64,000 bases of DNA from Hymenobacter sp. YC55 (GTDB taxonomy: Bacteria; Bacteroidota; Bacteroidia; Cytophagales; Hymenobacteraceae), in contig NZ_JARNTX010000002.1 in assembly GCF_029433095.1 (NCBI RefSeq), positions 496,001-560,000 of the forward strand, written 5' to 3'. A program made the translations under genes and the position numbers. The notes under the pieces were generated by a model. It had not been told where the DNA came from, searched no databases, and saw only the letters and a list, made by a program, of their open reading frames with translations. How positions within the stretch are numbered: position 1 is the first letter of the stretch; each line of letters starts with the position of its first letter. Shown here in pieces: positions 51,800-60,025 of this stretch.

Positions 51800-53170
51800 C
51801 TACCGAAGCCGGACTTCGTTGTTTTGCGCCATTCGATAGATGGTAGATTTCCCAATTTGCAACTTAGCGGCCACCTGCAAAATATTGCCTTGGTGCGCAT
51901 CGAGGTACCGCTGCACAATGGTAGCTACTTGCACCCGCAACGACTCGTTGCTCGTTGGTGCCGGGCTAGTGCCATTAGAACTGGCTTGGGCACGGAGCGA
52001 CAAGTCCTGGGGCTGAATGGTGTCGTTTTCAGCTAGCACGGCAGCTAGTTCCACCACGGCCTTCAGTTCGCGCACATTACCCGGAAAAGGGTAGTGCAGC
52101 ATCAACTCCTGGGCTTCGGGCGAGAAGGTGCAGTGCGCCATTTTGTTTTGGTTGCAGAAGTCTTTCAAGAACGATTCGGCAAGCATCAAAATGTCTTGGC
52201 CTCGCTCCCGCAACGGAGGCAGCACGATGGGTAGCCCAAGTAAGCGATAATACAAGTCCTCCCGAAAACGACCATTCTTCACTTCTTCGGCCATGTTGCG
52301 GTGAGTAGCCACCATCAGGCGCGCATCGAAAGGAATAGGTTGGCCACCGCCTACACGCTGAACTTCGCGTTCTTGTAACACGCGCAAGAGCTTGGCCTGC
52401 AGATCCAAAGGCAACTCGCCAATTTCGTCGAGAAAGAGGGTGCCCTGGTGCGCTTCTTCAAACCGGCCGATCCGACGGCTGATGGCCCCTGTGAAAGCGC
52501 CCTTCTCGTGCCCAAACAACTCACTCTCTAGCAGTTCGTGCGGAATTGCCGCCACGTTTACAGCTACAAAAGCGCGGTTGCGCCTAGCCGACTGATAGTG
52601 GATGGCTTTGGCTACCAGTTCTTTACCGGTCCCGGTTTCGCCACTAACTGAAACGGTGATGTTGGTGCGGGCTGCCTTTTCGATAAGCGAGGCTAGCTGT
52701 TGCATCTGTGGACTCTCGCCCAGGATGGCACGGCTAGGATCATACTTCAGGCCAATTTGCTCGCGCAATCGCTCGTTTTCGCGGCGTAGTTGCAATTGCT
52801 TGCGCACGTTGCCTACCACGTTCCATAGGCGGTCAGCGGTTTCTTCGTCTTTAACTAAGTAGTCGTAGGCGCCCTGCCGGAGCAAGCCAATAGCCGTACG
52901 AACATCTTCTTGGCCGGAAATGACAATAACGGCCACGTCGGGTAGCCGCTCCTTGATTTGGCGTAGCACTTCGTCGCCCTTGCCATCGGGCAAGTTGTAG
53001 TCGAGAGTGATGAGGTCAGGCTGCTCGTTGAGGTGAGCAAGGCAAGCTTGAGCAGTAGTAAAACGCTGAATCTGATAATCTGGATTCTGCGCTAATTTAT
53101 ATTCGAGCAACTCGCCATACCAGGCGTTGTCCTCTACTATAAAAATGTTAACAGGTAATGATGTAGGCAT
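51800..53170 (-). CDS. NtrC-family sigma-54-dependent response regulator
   Basis: 456 residues from the ATG at 53170 (the frame stays open further up, but the receiver begins VNIFIVEDNAWYGELLEYKL just after this Met). The receiver has LITLDYNLPDGKGDEVL with the phospho-Asp. The AAA+ domain has Walker A SGETGTGKELVAKAI, the sigma-54 contact motif GAFTGAISRRIGRFEEA, and TLFLDEIGELPLDLQAKLLR (Walker B). The C-terminal Fis-type HTH is VAAKLQIGKSTIYRMAQNN. Every part needed to activate sigma-54 holoenzyme is present. The hybrid kinase gene lies downstream, and a T9SS protein gene with a sigma-54-like promoter lies divergent. Confidence 0.93.
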   Translation of the reverse strand: MPTSLPVNIFIVEDNAWYGELLEYKLAQNPDYQIQRFTTAQACLAHLNEQPDLITLDYNLPDGKGDEVLRQIKERLPDVAVIVISGQEDVRTAIGLLRQGAYDYLVKDEETADRLWNVVGNVRKQLQLRRENERLREQIGLKYDPSRAILGESPQMQQLASLIEKAARTNITVSVSGETGTGKELVAKAIHYQSARRNRAFVAVNVAAIPHELLESELFGHEKGAFTGAISRRIGRFEEAHQGTLFLDEIGELPLDLQAKLLRVLQEREVQRVGGGQPIPFDARLMVATHRNMAEEVKNGRFREDLYYRLLGLPIVLPPLRERGQDILMLAESFLKDFCNQNKMAHCTFSPEAQELMLHYPFPGNVRELKAVVELAAVLAENDTIQPQDLSLRAQASSNGTSPAPTSNESLRVQVATIVQRYLDAHQGNILQVAAKLQIGKSTIYRMAQNNEVRLR

Positions 53171-53221
53171 TGTGGGAGGAAAAGCTTTACCAGCTAATAG
53201 TGAAAGCAATCGGTCTGTAAA

Positions 53222-53235
53222 CTGTCAGCAGACAG
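53222..53235. promoter_or_regulatory. Palindrome in the divergent region, candidate regulator site
   Basis: CTGTC-AGCA-GACAG in the 345-base gap between the sigma-54 regulator and the T9SS protein gene. It shares the heptamer CTGACAG (in reverse) with the site at 53416-53428. Confidence 0.35.
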
Positions 53236-53415
53236 GCTTAGGGGTGGGAGGTAACATTACGATTGTGGAAGTTTCCGTAGCTGGGGGGTGGTGGGAAAGT
53301 GAAGCAGGAAGTGTGCGAGTATAACAGGGAAAAGTGGGCTTTACCATATTTTCCCGAATTAGGAGATGGTGTCTAATAAGGAGAAAATATATGATAAAGC
53401 ATATGTACGTAAAAT

Positions 53416-53428
53416 TCTGACAGTCAGA
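53416..53428. promoter_or_regulatory. Second palindrome, candidate enhancer site
   Basis: TCTGACAGTCAGA is an odd palindrome located 24 bases before the sigma-54-like promoter at 53452. Its placement suits an upstream activator site for an NtrC-type protein, though such sites usually lie further away. Confidence 0.35.
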
Positions 53429-53451
53429 TACGTTTATTATTAATTGTAATC

Positions 53452-53467
53452 TGGCAACTCACTTGTA
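53452..53467 (+). promoter_or_regulatory. Sigma-54 (-24/-12)-like promoter
   Basis: TGGCAA-CTCAC-TTGTA compared with consensus TGGCAC-N5-TTGCA/T: the GG at -24 and the spacing are exact, with two mismatches (A for C, and T for the C at -12). It lies 48 bases ahead of the T9SS gene's ATG and opposite the sigma-54 activator gene. Confidence 0.45.
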
Positions 53468-53515
53468 TTCTATAAAGGGCTGGACATCAAATTTATAGTT
53501 CCTACCCCTATTGCA

Positions 53516-55687
53516 ATGAAATACGGTCTTTACTATCGCATTCTACCCATTTTGGTATTGTGCCTGTTTGGGAAGTCGCAAGTCCGGGCTCAACAAACAA
53601 ATACTGCCTATTACGCTAACACGGGCCGCTCTAGCTTTAGCCGCACATGCCCTCTCACTATCCTCAGCGGTGCTACCTGTGGAGGCATTAGCAATGAAGC
53701 TGGCGCTGTAGACGCAAATTTCGACACTTTTGCCACATTACGCTCTTCTATTTTGCTTGGACCCGTTGCGCTACGGATGGATATGTCCGGCATCGTGCCC
53801 AAAAACCACCGGGCCGGTGTAGTAATAGGGGCTGCTACAGGCTTATCGGCTATCGGTACGGTGAAGGTACATACCTACTTAGGAACCAGCCAGAAACAAA
53901 CTTTAGATGTTACCTCTCTTGCGCAAGCTGTACTAGGCTCGGCGCAGCCAGGGCGGATTGAGTTTTTAGCTACCGAAGCATTCGATAAAATCGAACTTGA
54001 AGTTGGCTCTTTGCTTAATCTGAGCTACGACGTGAAGGTATACTATGCGTATGGCATCGATGCCAATCTGGTGGAAACTGCTAGTGGGGTGGTATCCCGT
54101 TTCGCAACGCCAACTCAGGGTGTTAACTACAGTACGGCCGTAATCGATAATAACATAACGGTGTGTGCTAACTCGGGCGTGCTAAACCCCCAGCATGCGG
54201 CAGATCAGACGTTGGCCAACTATGCTAGTTTCACCACCTTGGCCGGGGTAAGTTGTCCTAGCACGCTACGTGTGAAGTTGGAGGCGCCTTCGCCTGCTGG
54301 CTATTACGCGGGCTTTGTAGTGGGCGAGCAGGGCGTACTTGACTTGAGCGCCCTGACCGGGTTACGTATCACCACTTACAAAAATGGTATAGCACAGGAA
54401 ACGGCTACTGGTGCCCAACTACTGCAAATAACCGTGCTGCCAGATGGCAAGCAACAGGTAAGCTTCCCCACCACATTGGCCTTCGACGAGGTGCAAATAA
54501 CGCGCTCCTCAGCTGTTAGCGCCCTCGATAACCTAAGCTTGTATTACGGCTTTGGGTTAGAGCCTAGCGCTTTCCGGGACCAAACTCCGATTCTATCCAA
54601 CTTCTCAAGTGGTGCCGGTCAGTTTGATGTTTCTTCTAACGGTGTTGTGTGTGTGTTATGCGCCAACACCAGCGTCCTCAACCCCGAGCGAGCTGCCGAC
54701 AACAATATGAGTGTCAACGATTATGCTACTATGCGTACGGGCTTGGCTGGGGCCCTCACCTCTACAGCTCTTCGCTTGAACTTGAATGGAGCAGGAGCGG
54801 CAGGCAATTCGGCGGGAGTAGTGCTTAATCAGGGTAGTGGCTTACTCAACACACAACTACTCAACGGTATTACCTTGCGTACCTACGGCGGCCCCAATGG
54901 AAATCAGTTGCTAGAGACGGCTAGCGGAGCAAGCTTACTTCAACAAGGGCTACTGCCAGATGGCCGTACTGAGGTTTTCTTCCGCACCACACAAGATTTC
55001 CAGCGCGTAGAAATCGAGGTGAACAATGCTGTTAGTGCCCTCGACCAAACGCGGATTTATTATGCATTTGCACAAGACCGGCCTCTAGGCTTTCCTACTA
55101 CCATCAACGCGCTGGCCGCTCCTTTGCCCGTGACGTTAAAATTCTTTCAGGCCAAAGCTATTGGACGCAGAGTAGAGCTGGCATGGCAAACGGCTTCGGA
55201 AGCCAACAACAGCTACTTTGTAATAGAGCGTACCCAGCAAACGAAAGGTGGCTTCACAGTTGTGGGCCAAGTAGCAGGAATTGGCACGAGTGCCAACGGA
55301 AAGAGCTACAGCTTCGACGATGAAACGACCGCCACCTTAGGTGCTACCACGCTGTATTACCGCCTCCGCCAAGTAGACACCGACGGCAAGGAAAGTTTCT
55401 CGCCAGTAGCGGTAGTAGAATTAAGCGAGCCCGCGACTGCGAAGCTAGAAGTGTATCCTAACCCTGCTGCTACTTTCGCCGAAGTGCAGGTACGTATTTT
55501 CGAAAGCAAAGCGGCTTCCCTAGCGGTCTATAACATGCACGGAAACTTGCTTCGGCAGATCTCAGTTACAGAATCGACTGTGCGATTAATGGATACCTCA
55601 CTACCGGCTGGGCTTTACCATCTGGTACTAACCGGAGCTCATGGCCAACGCCTTGGCACCCAAAAGCTGGTAGTTACAGGTCGATAA
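53516..55687 (+). CDS. Large secreted T9SS cargo with three tandem modules
   Basis: 723 residues with a signal peptide (LPILVLCLFGKSQVRAQ). Three modules of about 150-170 residues follow (roughly 27-185, 215-360, 375-530). Modules 2 and 3 align well: CANSGVLNPQHAAD against CANTSVLNPERAAD, and AVSALDNLSLYYGF against AVSALDQTRIYYAF; module 1 (YDVKVYYAYG) is more distant. The fold looks like a jelly roll; cysteines pair up within the modules. Then an FN3-like segment (FFQAKAIGRRVELAWQTAS, VIERTQQTKGGFTVVGQV) and a type A sorting domain (LEVYPNPAATFAEVQVRIF ... LPAGLYHLVL). It is exported through T9SS to the cell surface or medium. Ligand unknown. Divergent from the sigma-54 regulator. Confidence 0.88.
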   Translation: MKYGLYYRILPILVLCLFGKSQVRAQQTNTAYYANTGRSSFSRTCPLTILSGATCGGISNEAGAVDANFDTFATLRSSILLGPVALRMDMSGIVPKNHRAGVVIGAATGLSAIGTVKVHTYLGTSQKQTLDVTSLAQAVLGSAQPGRIEFLATEAFDKIELEVGSLLNLSYDVKVYYAYGIDANLVETASGVVSRFATPTQGVNYSTAVIDNNITVCANSGVLNPQHAADQTLANYASFTTLAGVSCPSTLRVKLEAPSPAGYYAGFVVGEQGVLDLSALTGLRITTYKNGIAQETATGAQLLQITVLPDGKQQVSFPTTLAFDEVQITRSSAVSALDNLSLYYGFGLEPSAFRDQTPILSNFSSGAGQFDVSSNGVVCVLCANTSVLNPERAADNNMSVNDYATMRTGLAGALTSTALRLNLNGAGAAGNSAGVVLNQGSGLLNTQLLNGITLRTYGGPNGNQLLETASGASLLQQGLLPDGRTEVFFRTTQDFQRVEIEVNNAVSALDQTRIYYAFAQDRPLGFPTTINALAAPLPVTLKFFQAKAIGRRVELAWQTASEANNSYFVIERTQQTKGGFTVVGQVAGIGTSANGKSYSFDDETTATLGATTLYYRLRQVDTDGKESFSPVAVVELSEPATAKLEVYPNPAATFAEVQVRIFESKAASLAVYNMHGNLLRQISVTESTVRLMDTSLPAGLYHLVLTGAHGQRLGTQKLVVTGR

Positions 55688-55826
55688 TTACATAGCATCT
55701 TGAAATTGTACTTTCAAAAATATAGTGTAATAAAATGCGTGTTTAGGCCTTGTTAGATACATATTGACTTCTTATATTGCAATATGTTTTAACAATACGA
55801 GCTGCTTAAACGAGCTGGCTAACCCT

Positions 55827-56084
55827 ATGGAAGTAGAAGAAGAGTTCCTGCAAAACGCCACCACCATGCTCGGCTTCGCTGAGGCGGAAATAAAACAGTT
55901 TTTGGCTTGGACTGGCAAGCGTAGTCCGTACAACCGCACGGCTGAGGAACTCAGAGTTAAGTTGCAGGCGGCTGCATCGGACCTGAAAAATCTAAAGAAA
56001 GAATACAGCAAAAGATCATCGGGCAAATCGTATGGTATTGCTCAGCCGATTACTGCCTTCAACGGTATTCCGGCCACCGAGTAA
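55827..56084 (+). CDS. Hypothetical small protein
   Basis: 85 residues from the ATG at 55827; the frame is open to 55764 but the extra residues look random. Acidic helix at the start (MEVEEEFLQNATTMLGFAEA), then EIKQFLAWTGKRSPYNRTAE, a Lys-rich helix (LKNLKKEYSKRSSGKSYG) and a flexible tail. No signal peptide and no named family. The compositional pattern (acidic then basic helices) hints at a coiled-coil or nucleic-acid contact. A perfect terminator hairpin begins 13 bases after the stop, which supports the gene being real. Confidence 0.6.
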   Translation: MEVEEEFLQNATTMLGFAEAEIKQFLAWTGKRSPYNRTAEELRVKLQAAASDLKNLKKEYSKRSSGKSYGIAQPITAFNGIPATE

Positions 56085-56096
56085 ATTCGGTATCCA

Positions 56097-56148
56097 CTAC
56101 ATCGCAAGGCCCCTGCTGGTTGCTCCCGGCAGGGGCCTTGCGATGTAG
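56097..56148 (+). terminator. Strong bidirectional terminator
   Basis: A 20-base perfect stem (56097-56116 with 56129-56148) around 12 bases. It lies between the small plus-strand gene ending at 56084 and a possible small minus-strand ORF ending at 56155. Confidence 0.8.
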
Positions 56149-56154
56149 TAGCAG

Positions 56155-56301
56155 TTAGGTATGGGCTGTTTGTTGACTGGTTACCCAATTGAGGAGCGCA
56201 GTAGGAGGTAGGCACCGCGCTAAGTCGGGGATATAGTCTGCGGTAGGGGTGGTGTGAGACAATAGATAGTCAATGGTAATATGCTCATAACGTTTGGGCA
56301 T
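56155..56301 (-). CDS. Possible small ORF, 48 residues
   Basis: Read by eye on the minus strand from ATG at 56301 to TAA at 56155-56157. It starts MPKRYEHITIDYLLSHTTPT and continues ADYIPDLARCLPPTALLNWV. The composition looks like folded protein rather than noise, and the terminator just beyond the stop is oriented to serve it. No promoter match, no signal and no family is recognised, so this stays tentative. Confidence 0.35.
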   Translation of the reverse strand: MPKRYEHITIDYLLSHTTPTADYIPDLARCLPPTALLNWVTSQQTAHT

Positions 56302-56365
56302 GAGTAATTAACAACCTTTGCCGCGTCTATTCCGCTCACTATCACCAACCTCAACAACTTAGCTC

Positions 56366-57250
56366 ATGCATCGTACGCTTTACCGACTCCTAACGATTAG
56401 CTCACTTGCTGTACTAGCGGTTTCCTGCGCCAAAGACGAATCAGTTACTCCCCAGGTCGACACGGTGGTTCAGTCGTCGGATGTGCTGGCCACGCGCGAC
56501 GGCAACTTGGCAATGGGTAATCCTAGCGGCGCAATAGCCAGTACTACCCAGTACACCAACTACTTGCTTGTAAAGCCGCAGTTTACGATGTCATACCACC
56601 GCGACCGGGCCATCCCCAACTGGGTAAGCTGGCATTTGAGCAGCGCTTGGTTGGGTAGTACCCGGCGCCAAGACAATTTCGCACCCGATAATTCGCTGCC
56701 TACGGGGTGGTTTAAAGCAATAAGCAGTAGCTATAGCGGCTCAGGCTTCGATCGGGGCCATAACTGTCCGTCTGCCGATCGTACTGGCTCGGTTGCCGAC
56801 AACACGGCTACATTTCTGATGAGTAATATGATGCCGCAGGCTCCCAACAATAACCAACGTACTTGGGCAGGCCTCGAAAACTACTGCCGCACGTTAGCCG
56901 ACGCGGGCAATGAGTTGTATATCATCTGCGGCAGTTATGGACGCGGTGGAACCGGGGCTAATGGCTACGCCACTACGGTGGCAGGCGGTAAAGTAACAGT
57001 ACCCGCACGTTGCTGGAAAGTAATAGTGGTGCTGCCTAACGGCTCATCTGATGCTAGTCGTGTTAGCACCAGCACTCGAGTCATCGCCATTGATACGCCC
57101 AACGACAACAACCTGAATACCAGTTGGGGTACCTACCGAACTACCATCAACGCCATCGAGCAGGCAACAGGTTACGATTTACTCTCAGCGGTAAACGCCA
57201 CAGTACAGAGCACTATTGAAGCCCGCGTGGACGCCGGGCCCACAAGTTAA
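56366..57250 (+). CDS. Secreted DNA/RNA non-specific endonuclease, lipoprotein
   Basis: 294 residues with a lipoprotein signal (LLTISSLAVLAVSC). The NUC1/EndoG beta-beta-alpha-metal nuclease domain is clear: YTNYLLVKPQFTMSYHRDRA, GFDRGHNCPSADRTGS with the catalytic His of the DRGH motif, ATFLMSNMMPQAPNNNQRTW with the Mg-binding Asn, WAGLENYCRTLADAGNELYI and VPARCWKVIVVLP. The family cuts single- and double-stranded nucleic acid without sequence preference. The lipid anchor puts it on a membrane surface, so nutrition (nucleic acid scavenging) or surface defence is likely. All active-site positions I can see are intact. Confidence 0.93.
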   Translation: MHRTLYRLLTISSLAVLAVSCAKDESVTPQVDTVVQSSDVLATRDGNLAMGNPSGAIASTTQYTNYLLVKPQFTMSYHRDRAIPNWVSWHLSSAWLGSTRRQDNFAPDNSLPTGWFKAISSSYSGSGFDRGHNCPSADRTGSVADNTATFLMSNMMPQAPNNNQRTWAGLENYCRTLADAGNELYIICGSYGRGGTGANGYATTVAGGKVTVPARCWKVIVVLPNGSSDASRVSTSTRVIAIDTPNDNNLNTSWGTYRTTINAIEQATGYDLLSAVNATVQSTIEARVDAGPTS

Positions 57251-57611
57251 GTGCTTGTTCGTCAGAAGGTCATAACTTGATTTGTTCTATTTCACCAGTT
57301 GTTTGCCGACCATCGGCAGAACTAGTTTAGTGGCAAACCCAGTAACAGCTAGCAGATATTAACATTTTATTATCCAATTCTTTATCCTAACTTATCATCG
57401 TTTGAACACGTACTTTTGTCGTGAGTGAAGTAAATAAGAAGGTGAAAAAACTAGAGAGCCGCGCTGCAACGCGGCTCTCTGCATTTTAAATTCGATTTTA
57501 TAAAGTAGGTGCCATTCTTAATATTTTAGTAATCAACTCATAATGCGATACTAATTTGTATTTCGGAAGTTTGAGAAGCTACCCTATCTGCTTCTACCCG
57601 AAATATTCTAT
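57251..57611. other. Intergenic gap holding a promoter box and terminator but no gene
   Basis: 361 bases between two plus-strand genes. TACTTTTG at 57411-57418 is an exact -7 box, and a strong terminator follows at 57453-57480, leaving room for only a roughly 55-base transcript. No ORF is seen. The box may be accidental, or the unit may be a tiny RNA. Confidence 0.45.
57453..57480 (+). terminator. Terminator in the gap after the nuclease gene
   Basis: AGAGAGCCGCG (57453-57463) pairs perfectly with CGCGGCTCTCT (57470-57480) around CTGCAA, preceded by AAAAAA and followed by GCATTTTAAA. Confidence 0.78.
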
Positions 57612-59339
57612 ATGGAATTGCTCCCCCCTTACTACTTGTCTTTACCAGGAGCTCTGCGCCGTTCGCGCGAGTTCCTGCGTCCATTGTGGGAGCAATTTGC
57701 CCATCTACGTGACTTACAGCAGCTTTACGAGCAATGTCGCCAGCACAATGGACTTGCTTTTGTTGAGCAACTACTGCTGCAACTTCGCATCACCGTTCAG
57801 TATGATGCTAATGAATTGAGGCGCTTGCCTGCTGGGGCTTTCGTAGCCGTAGCCAACCATCCGTGCGGGCTAATTGATGGCATGGTACTGTTGCACGTGC
57901 TAGGCAAGGTGCGGCCTGAACTGCGTGCGGTGGCCAACGAGCTTCTAGCTCCGTTGCTGCCGCATTTGGAGGCACAATTAGTATTGGTTAGCCCCGAGAG
58001 GGCCGCAGCTGGTCGGAACGTGCCGGGAGTACGTCGCCTATTGCGCCACTTGCACAACGACGTGCCATTGCTCTTCTTCCCCGCAGGCGAAGTTGCCCAC
58101 AGCTCTATTCCTTTCCGCCCAGCCATTGATTCTGCCTGGAACCCTACAACTGGTCGGTTGCTAGACGCGGCTCGGGTGCCAGTGGTGCCAATATGGCTGA
58201 GTGGGCAAAACAGCACCGGTTTTAGCTTATTAGGGCTTGTGCACCCACTGCTGCGCACGGCCCGGCTACCAGCCGAACTACTCAATAAGCGCGGTCAAAC
58301 CATTCAGGTAAGAATTGGGCTGCCCGTGAGCCCAGTGGTTTTGGATCGGCTACCGGCCACCGACCGCCTAGCGTATCTTCGGGCACGTGTGTATGCGCTC
58401 GGCAATTCGGCAGAGCGCTACCTGGCCGCCATGCTGCCACCGCTGCCTGTGCTGCCCGTCATTGCCGAAACTTCGCCAAGTCTTATTGAGGCCGATATTG
58501 CCGCTTTGCGCCCAGATCGGTGCTTGCTCGTGAGCGGCCGGTGGGAAGTGTATGTGGCGAAGCGCTGTGAGATACCCAATGTGTTGCGTGAAATTGGCCG
58601 CCTGCGGGAGCTTACATTTCGGCGCGAGGGGGAAGGCACCCAACAACCCACCGATCTCGATGCCTACGACCAATATTACCGCCATCTGTTCTTGTACGAC
58701 CGTCAAAAGAAATTGCTTGTTGGCGCCTATCGGTTGGGGCTAGGAAGGGCGATTTTGCGGCAGTACGGCCGTCGAGGTTTTTATCTGCATTCCTTGTTCC
58801 GGTTAAAGAAAGAGTTGAATCCGCTGTTGCGTCAGTCGCTGGAGTTGGGCCGCTCGTTTGTGCGGGTGGAGTACCAGCGGCAGGCGCTGCCATTGTCGTT
58901 GCTCTGGAAAGGTATTGCCGAGTACCTAGCCACCCACCCCGAGTACCGCTACCTGATTGGTCCGGTCAGCATCAGCAACCGGTTCTCAGCTACTTCGAAA
59001 GCTGTGATGGTCGACTATCTAACGCGCCACTTCTTTGATGTGGAATTGGCGCAACACGTGAGGCCACGCAAGCAGTTTCGGTACAAGCCCTTGGACACAG
59101 GAGAAGCACCCGAACTGCTTCAAACCGGGCTTACCAGCTTGCAGGATTTGCAGCAGTTCATTAGTGGGTTAGAACCCGGGGGAAGTGGGGTTCCGGTGCT
59201 GCTGCGTCAGTACCTCAAACAAAACGCCCGCTTGCTCGGCTTCAACCTCGACCCCAACTTCAGCAATGCTCTCGACGGGCTTTTGCTGCTTGATGCGCGC
59301 GAACTACCCGCCCGGACCCACCGCCTTCTTGAACGCTAA
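57612..59339 (+). CDS. OlsF-like bifunctional acyltransferase (amino-acid lipid synthesis)
   Basis: 575 residues in two halves. Residues about 60-270 are a PlsC-type acyltransferase: VAVANHPCGLIDGMVLLHVL (H-x5-D as in the hemolysin-like subgroup), VLVSPERAAAGRNVPGVRR, LLFFPAGEVAHSS. Residues about 300-510 are an OlsB/hemolysin-like GNAT acyltransferase: LRELTFRREGEGTQQPTDLD, LFLYDRQKKLLVGAYRLGLG, LELGRSFVRVEYQRQALPLS, YLIGPVSISNRFSATSKAVM. This is the layout of OlsF, where the C-terminal half N-acylates an amino acid with a hydroxyacyl-ACP and the N-terminal half adds the second acyl chain. The product would be an ornithine or glycine lipid; which amino acid is not evident. Confidence 0.85.
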   Translation: MELLPPYYLSLPGALRRSREFLRPLWEQFAHLRDLQQLYEQCRQHNGLAFVEQLLLQLRITVQYDANELRRLPAGAFVAVANHPCGLIDGMVLLHVLGKVRPELRAVANELLAPLLPHLEAQLVLVSPERAAAGRNVPGVRRLLRHLHNDVPLLFFPAGEVAHSSIPFRPAIDSAWNPTTGRLLDAARVPVVPIWLSGQNSTGFSLLGLVHPLLRTARLPAELLNKRGQTIQVRIGLPVSPVVLDRLPATDRLAYLRARVYALGNSAERYLAAMLPPLPVLPVIAETSPSLIEADIAALRPDRCLLVSGRWEVYVAKRCEIPNVLREIGRLRELTFRREGEGTQQPTDLDAYDQYYRHLFLYDRQKKLLVGAYRLGLGRAILRQYGRRGFYLHSLFRLKKELNPLLRQSLELGRSFVRVEYQRQALPLSLLWKGIAEYLATHPEYRYLIGPVSISNRFSATSKAVMVDYLTRHFFDVELAQHVRPRKQFRYKPLDTGEAPELLQTGLTSLQDLQQFISGLEPGGSGVPVLLRQYLKQNARLLGFNLDPNFSNALDGLLLLDARELPARTHRLLER

Positions 59340-59340
59340 A

Positions 59341-59405
59341 AAACAAAGGAGCCAACGTGGCTAACTGCATAAGAATTACAGTTAGCCACGTTGGCTCCTT
59401 TGTTT
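59341..59405 (+). terminator. Very long perfect bidirectional terminator
   Basis: A 27-base perfect stem (59341-59367 with 59379-59405) around 11 bases, AAACAAAGG at its foot. It starts right after the OlsF-like stop and faces the convergent DUF4468 gene, so it ends both transcripts. Confidence 0.88.
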
Positions 59406-59427
59406 CCACTACTTGTCCCTTAGCCGC

Positions 59428-59985
59428 TTATTCGACGGCGCCAGCAGCGGGGCGGCTGTTCATGTACGAACGAAACGACATAGCTATTTCGCTGGCCAAG
59501 GAATTAGATTGAGCCGTTATACGCCGGTCGTTGTGGGTGCGCTCGTTGTTCTTGTCCATGGCAAGCTGCGTCACATACTCCTCGACCGACAGCATCTCGT
59601 CGGGCTTGCGAGTATCCAGAATCACCCGAAAGAACCCTACGCTGTACTCGTAGCCGCCAGTAGGAAGCGCATGGAAATTAAATTCGAAAAGAACTGGGTG
59701 CTCCTGTAATTGGCCTGAGGTAGAAGTGGTCTTGACTTTTACAGTGCCCGTCATTCGTACTTCTCCTTTGCTGGCATCCGCTTTAAGCGTGGCTTTGGGC
59801 GTGTAAGCAAAGTGATTTTCACTCCAGTCTATGGTGCGCTTGTAAAGTGCCGACGCTTCAGCTTCGTCGTCCACTACTCTTTCAATGTATTGGATGGGGC
59901 CGCCCGACGTAGAATCTTGTGCATAAGCCGCTTTCGAGAAAAGCAACAGGCCAACAAATAGAAAGCTGAGTAAAGAATGTTTCAT
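59428..59985 (-). CDS. Secreted DUF4468 (TBP-like fold) protein
   Basis: 185 residues from the ATG at 59985 (an in-frame codon at 60006 adds seven). Signal peptide LLSFLFVGLLLFSKAAYAQ. The domain has SALYKRTIDWSENHFAYTPK, ATLKADASKGEVRMTGTVKV, FEFNFHALPTGGYEYSVGFF and ERTHNDRRITAQSNSLASEI, which matches DUF4468, a TATA-box-binding-protein-like fold found almost only in Bacteroidota. It sits in the periplasm or outer membrane; role unknown. A -7 box at 60018-60025 gives a leader of about 26 bases. Confidence 0.8.
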   Translation of the reverse strand: MKHSLLSFLFVGLLLFSKAAYAQDSTSGGPIQYIERVVDDEAEASALYKRTIDWSENHFAYTPKATLKADASKGEVRMTGTVKVKTTSTSGQLQEHPVLFEFNFHALPTGGYEYSVGFFRVILDTRKPDEMLSVEEYVTQLAMDKNNERTHNDRRITAQSNSLASEIAMSFRSYMNSRPAAGAVE

Positions 59986-60017
59986 AGTAAAAACGAAAAG
60001 TCGCAAGACTGTAATTG

Positions 60018-60025
60018 CAAAGTTA
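60018..60025 (-). promoter_or_regulatory. -7 box of the DUF4468 gene
   Basis: On the minus strand it reads TAACTTTG, an exact TAnnTTTG, with a start expected near 60011. No TTG at -33 was found. Confidence 0.5.
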
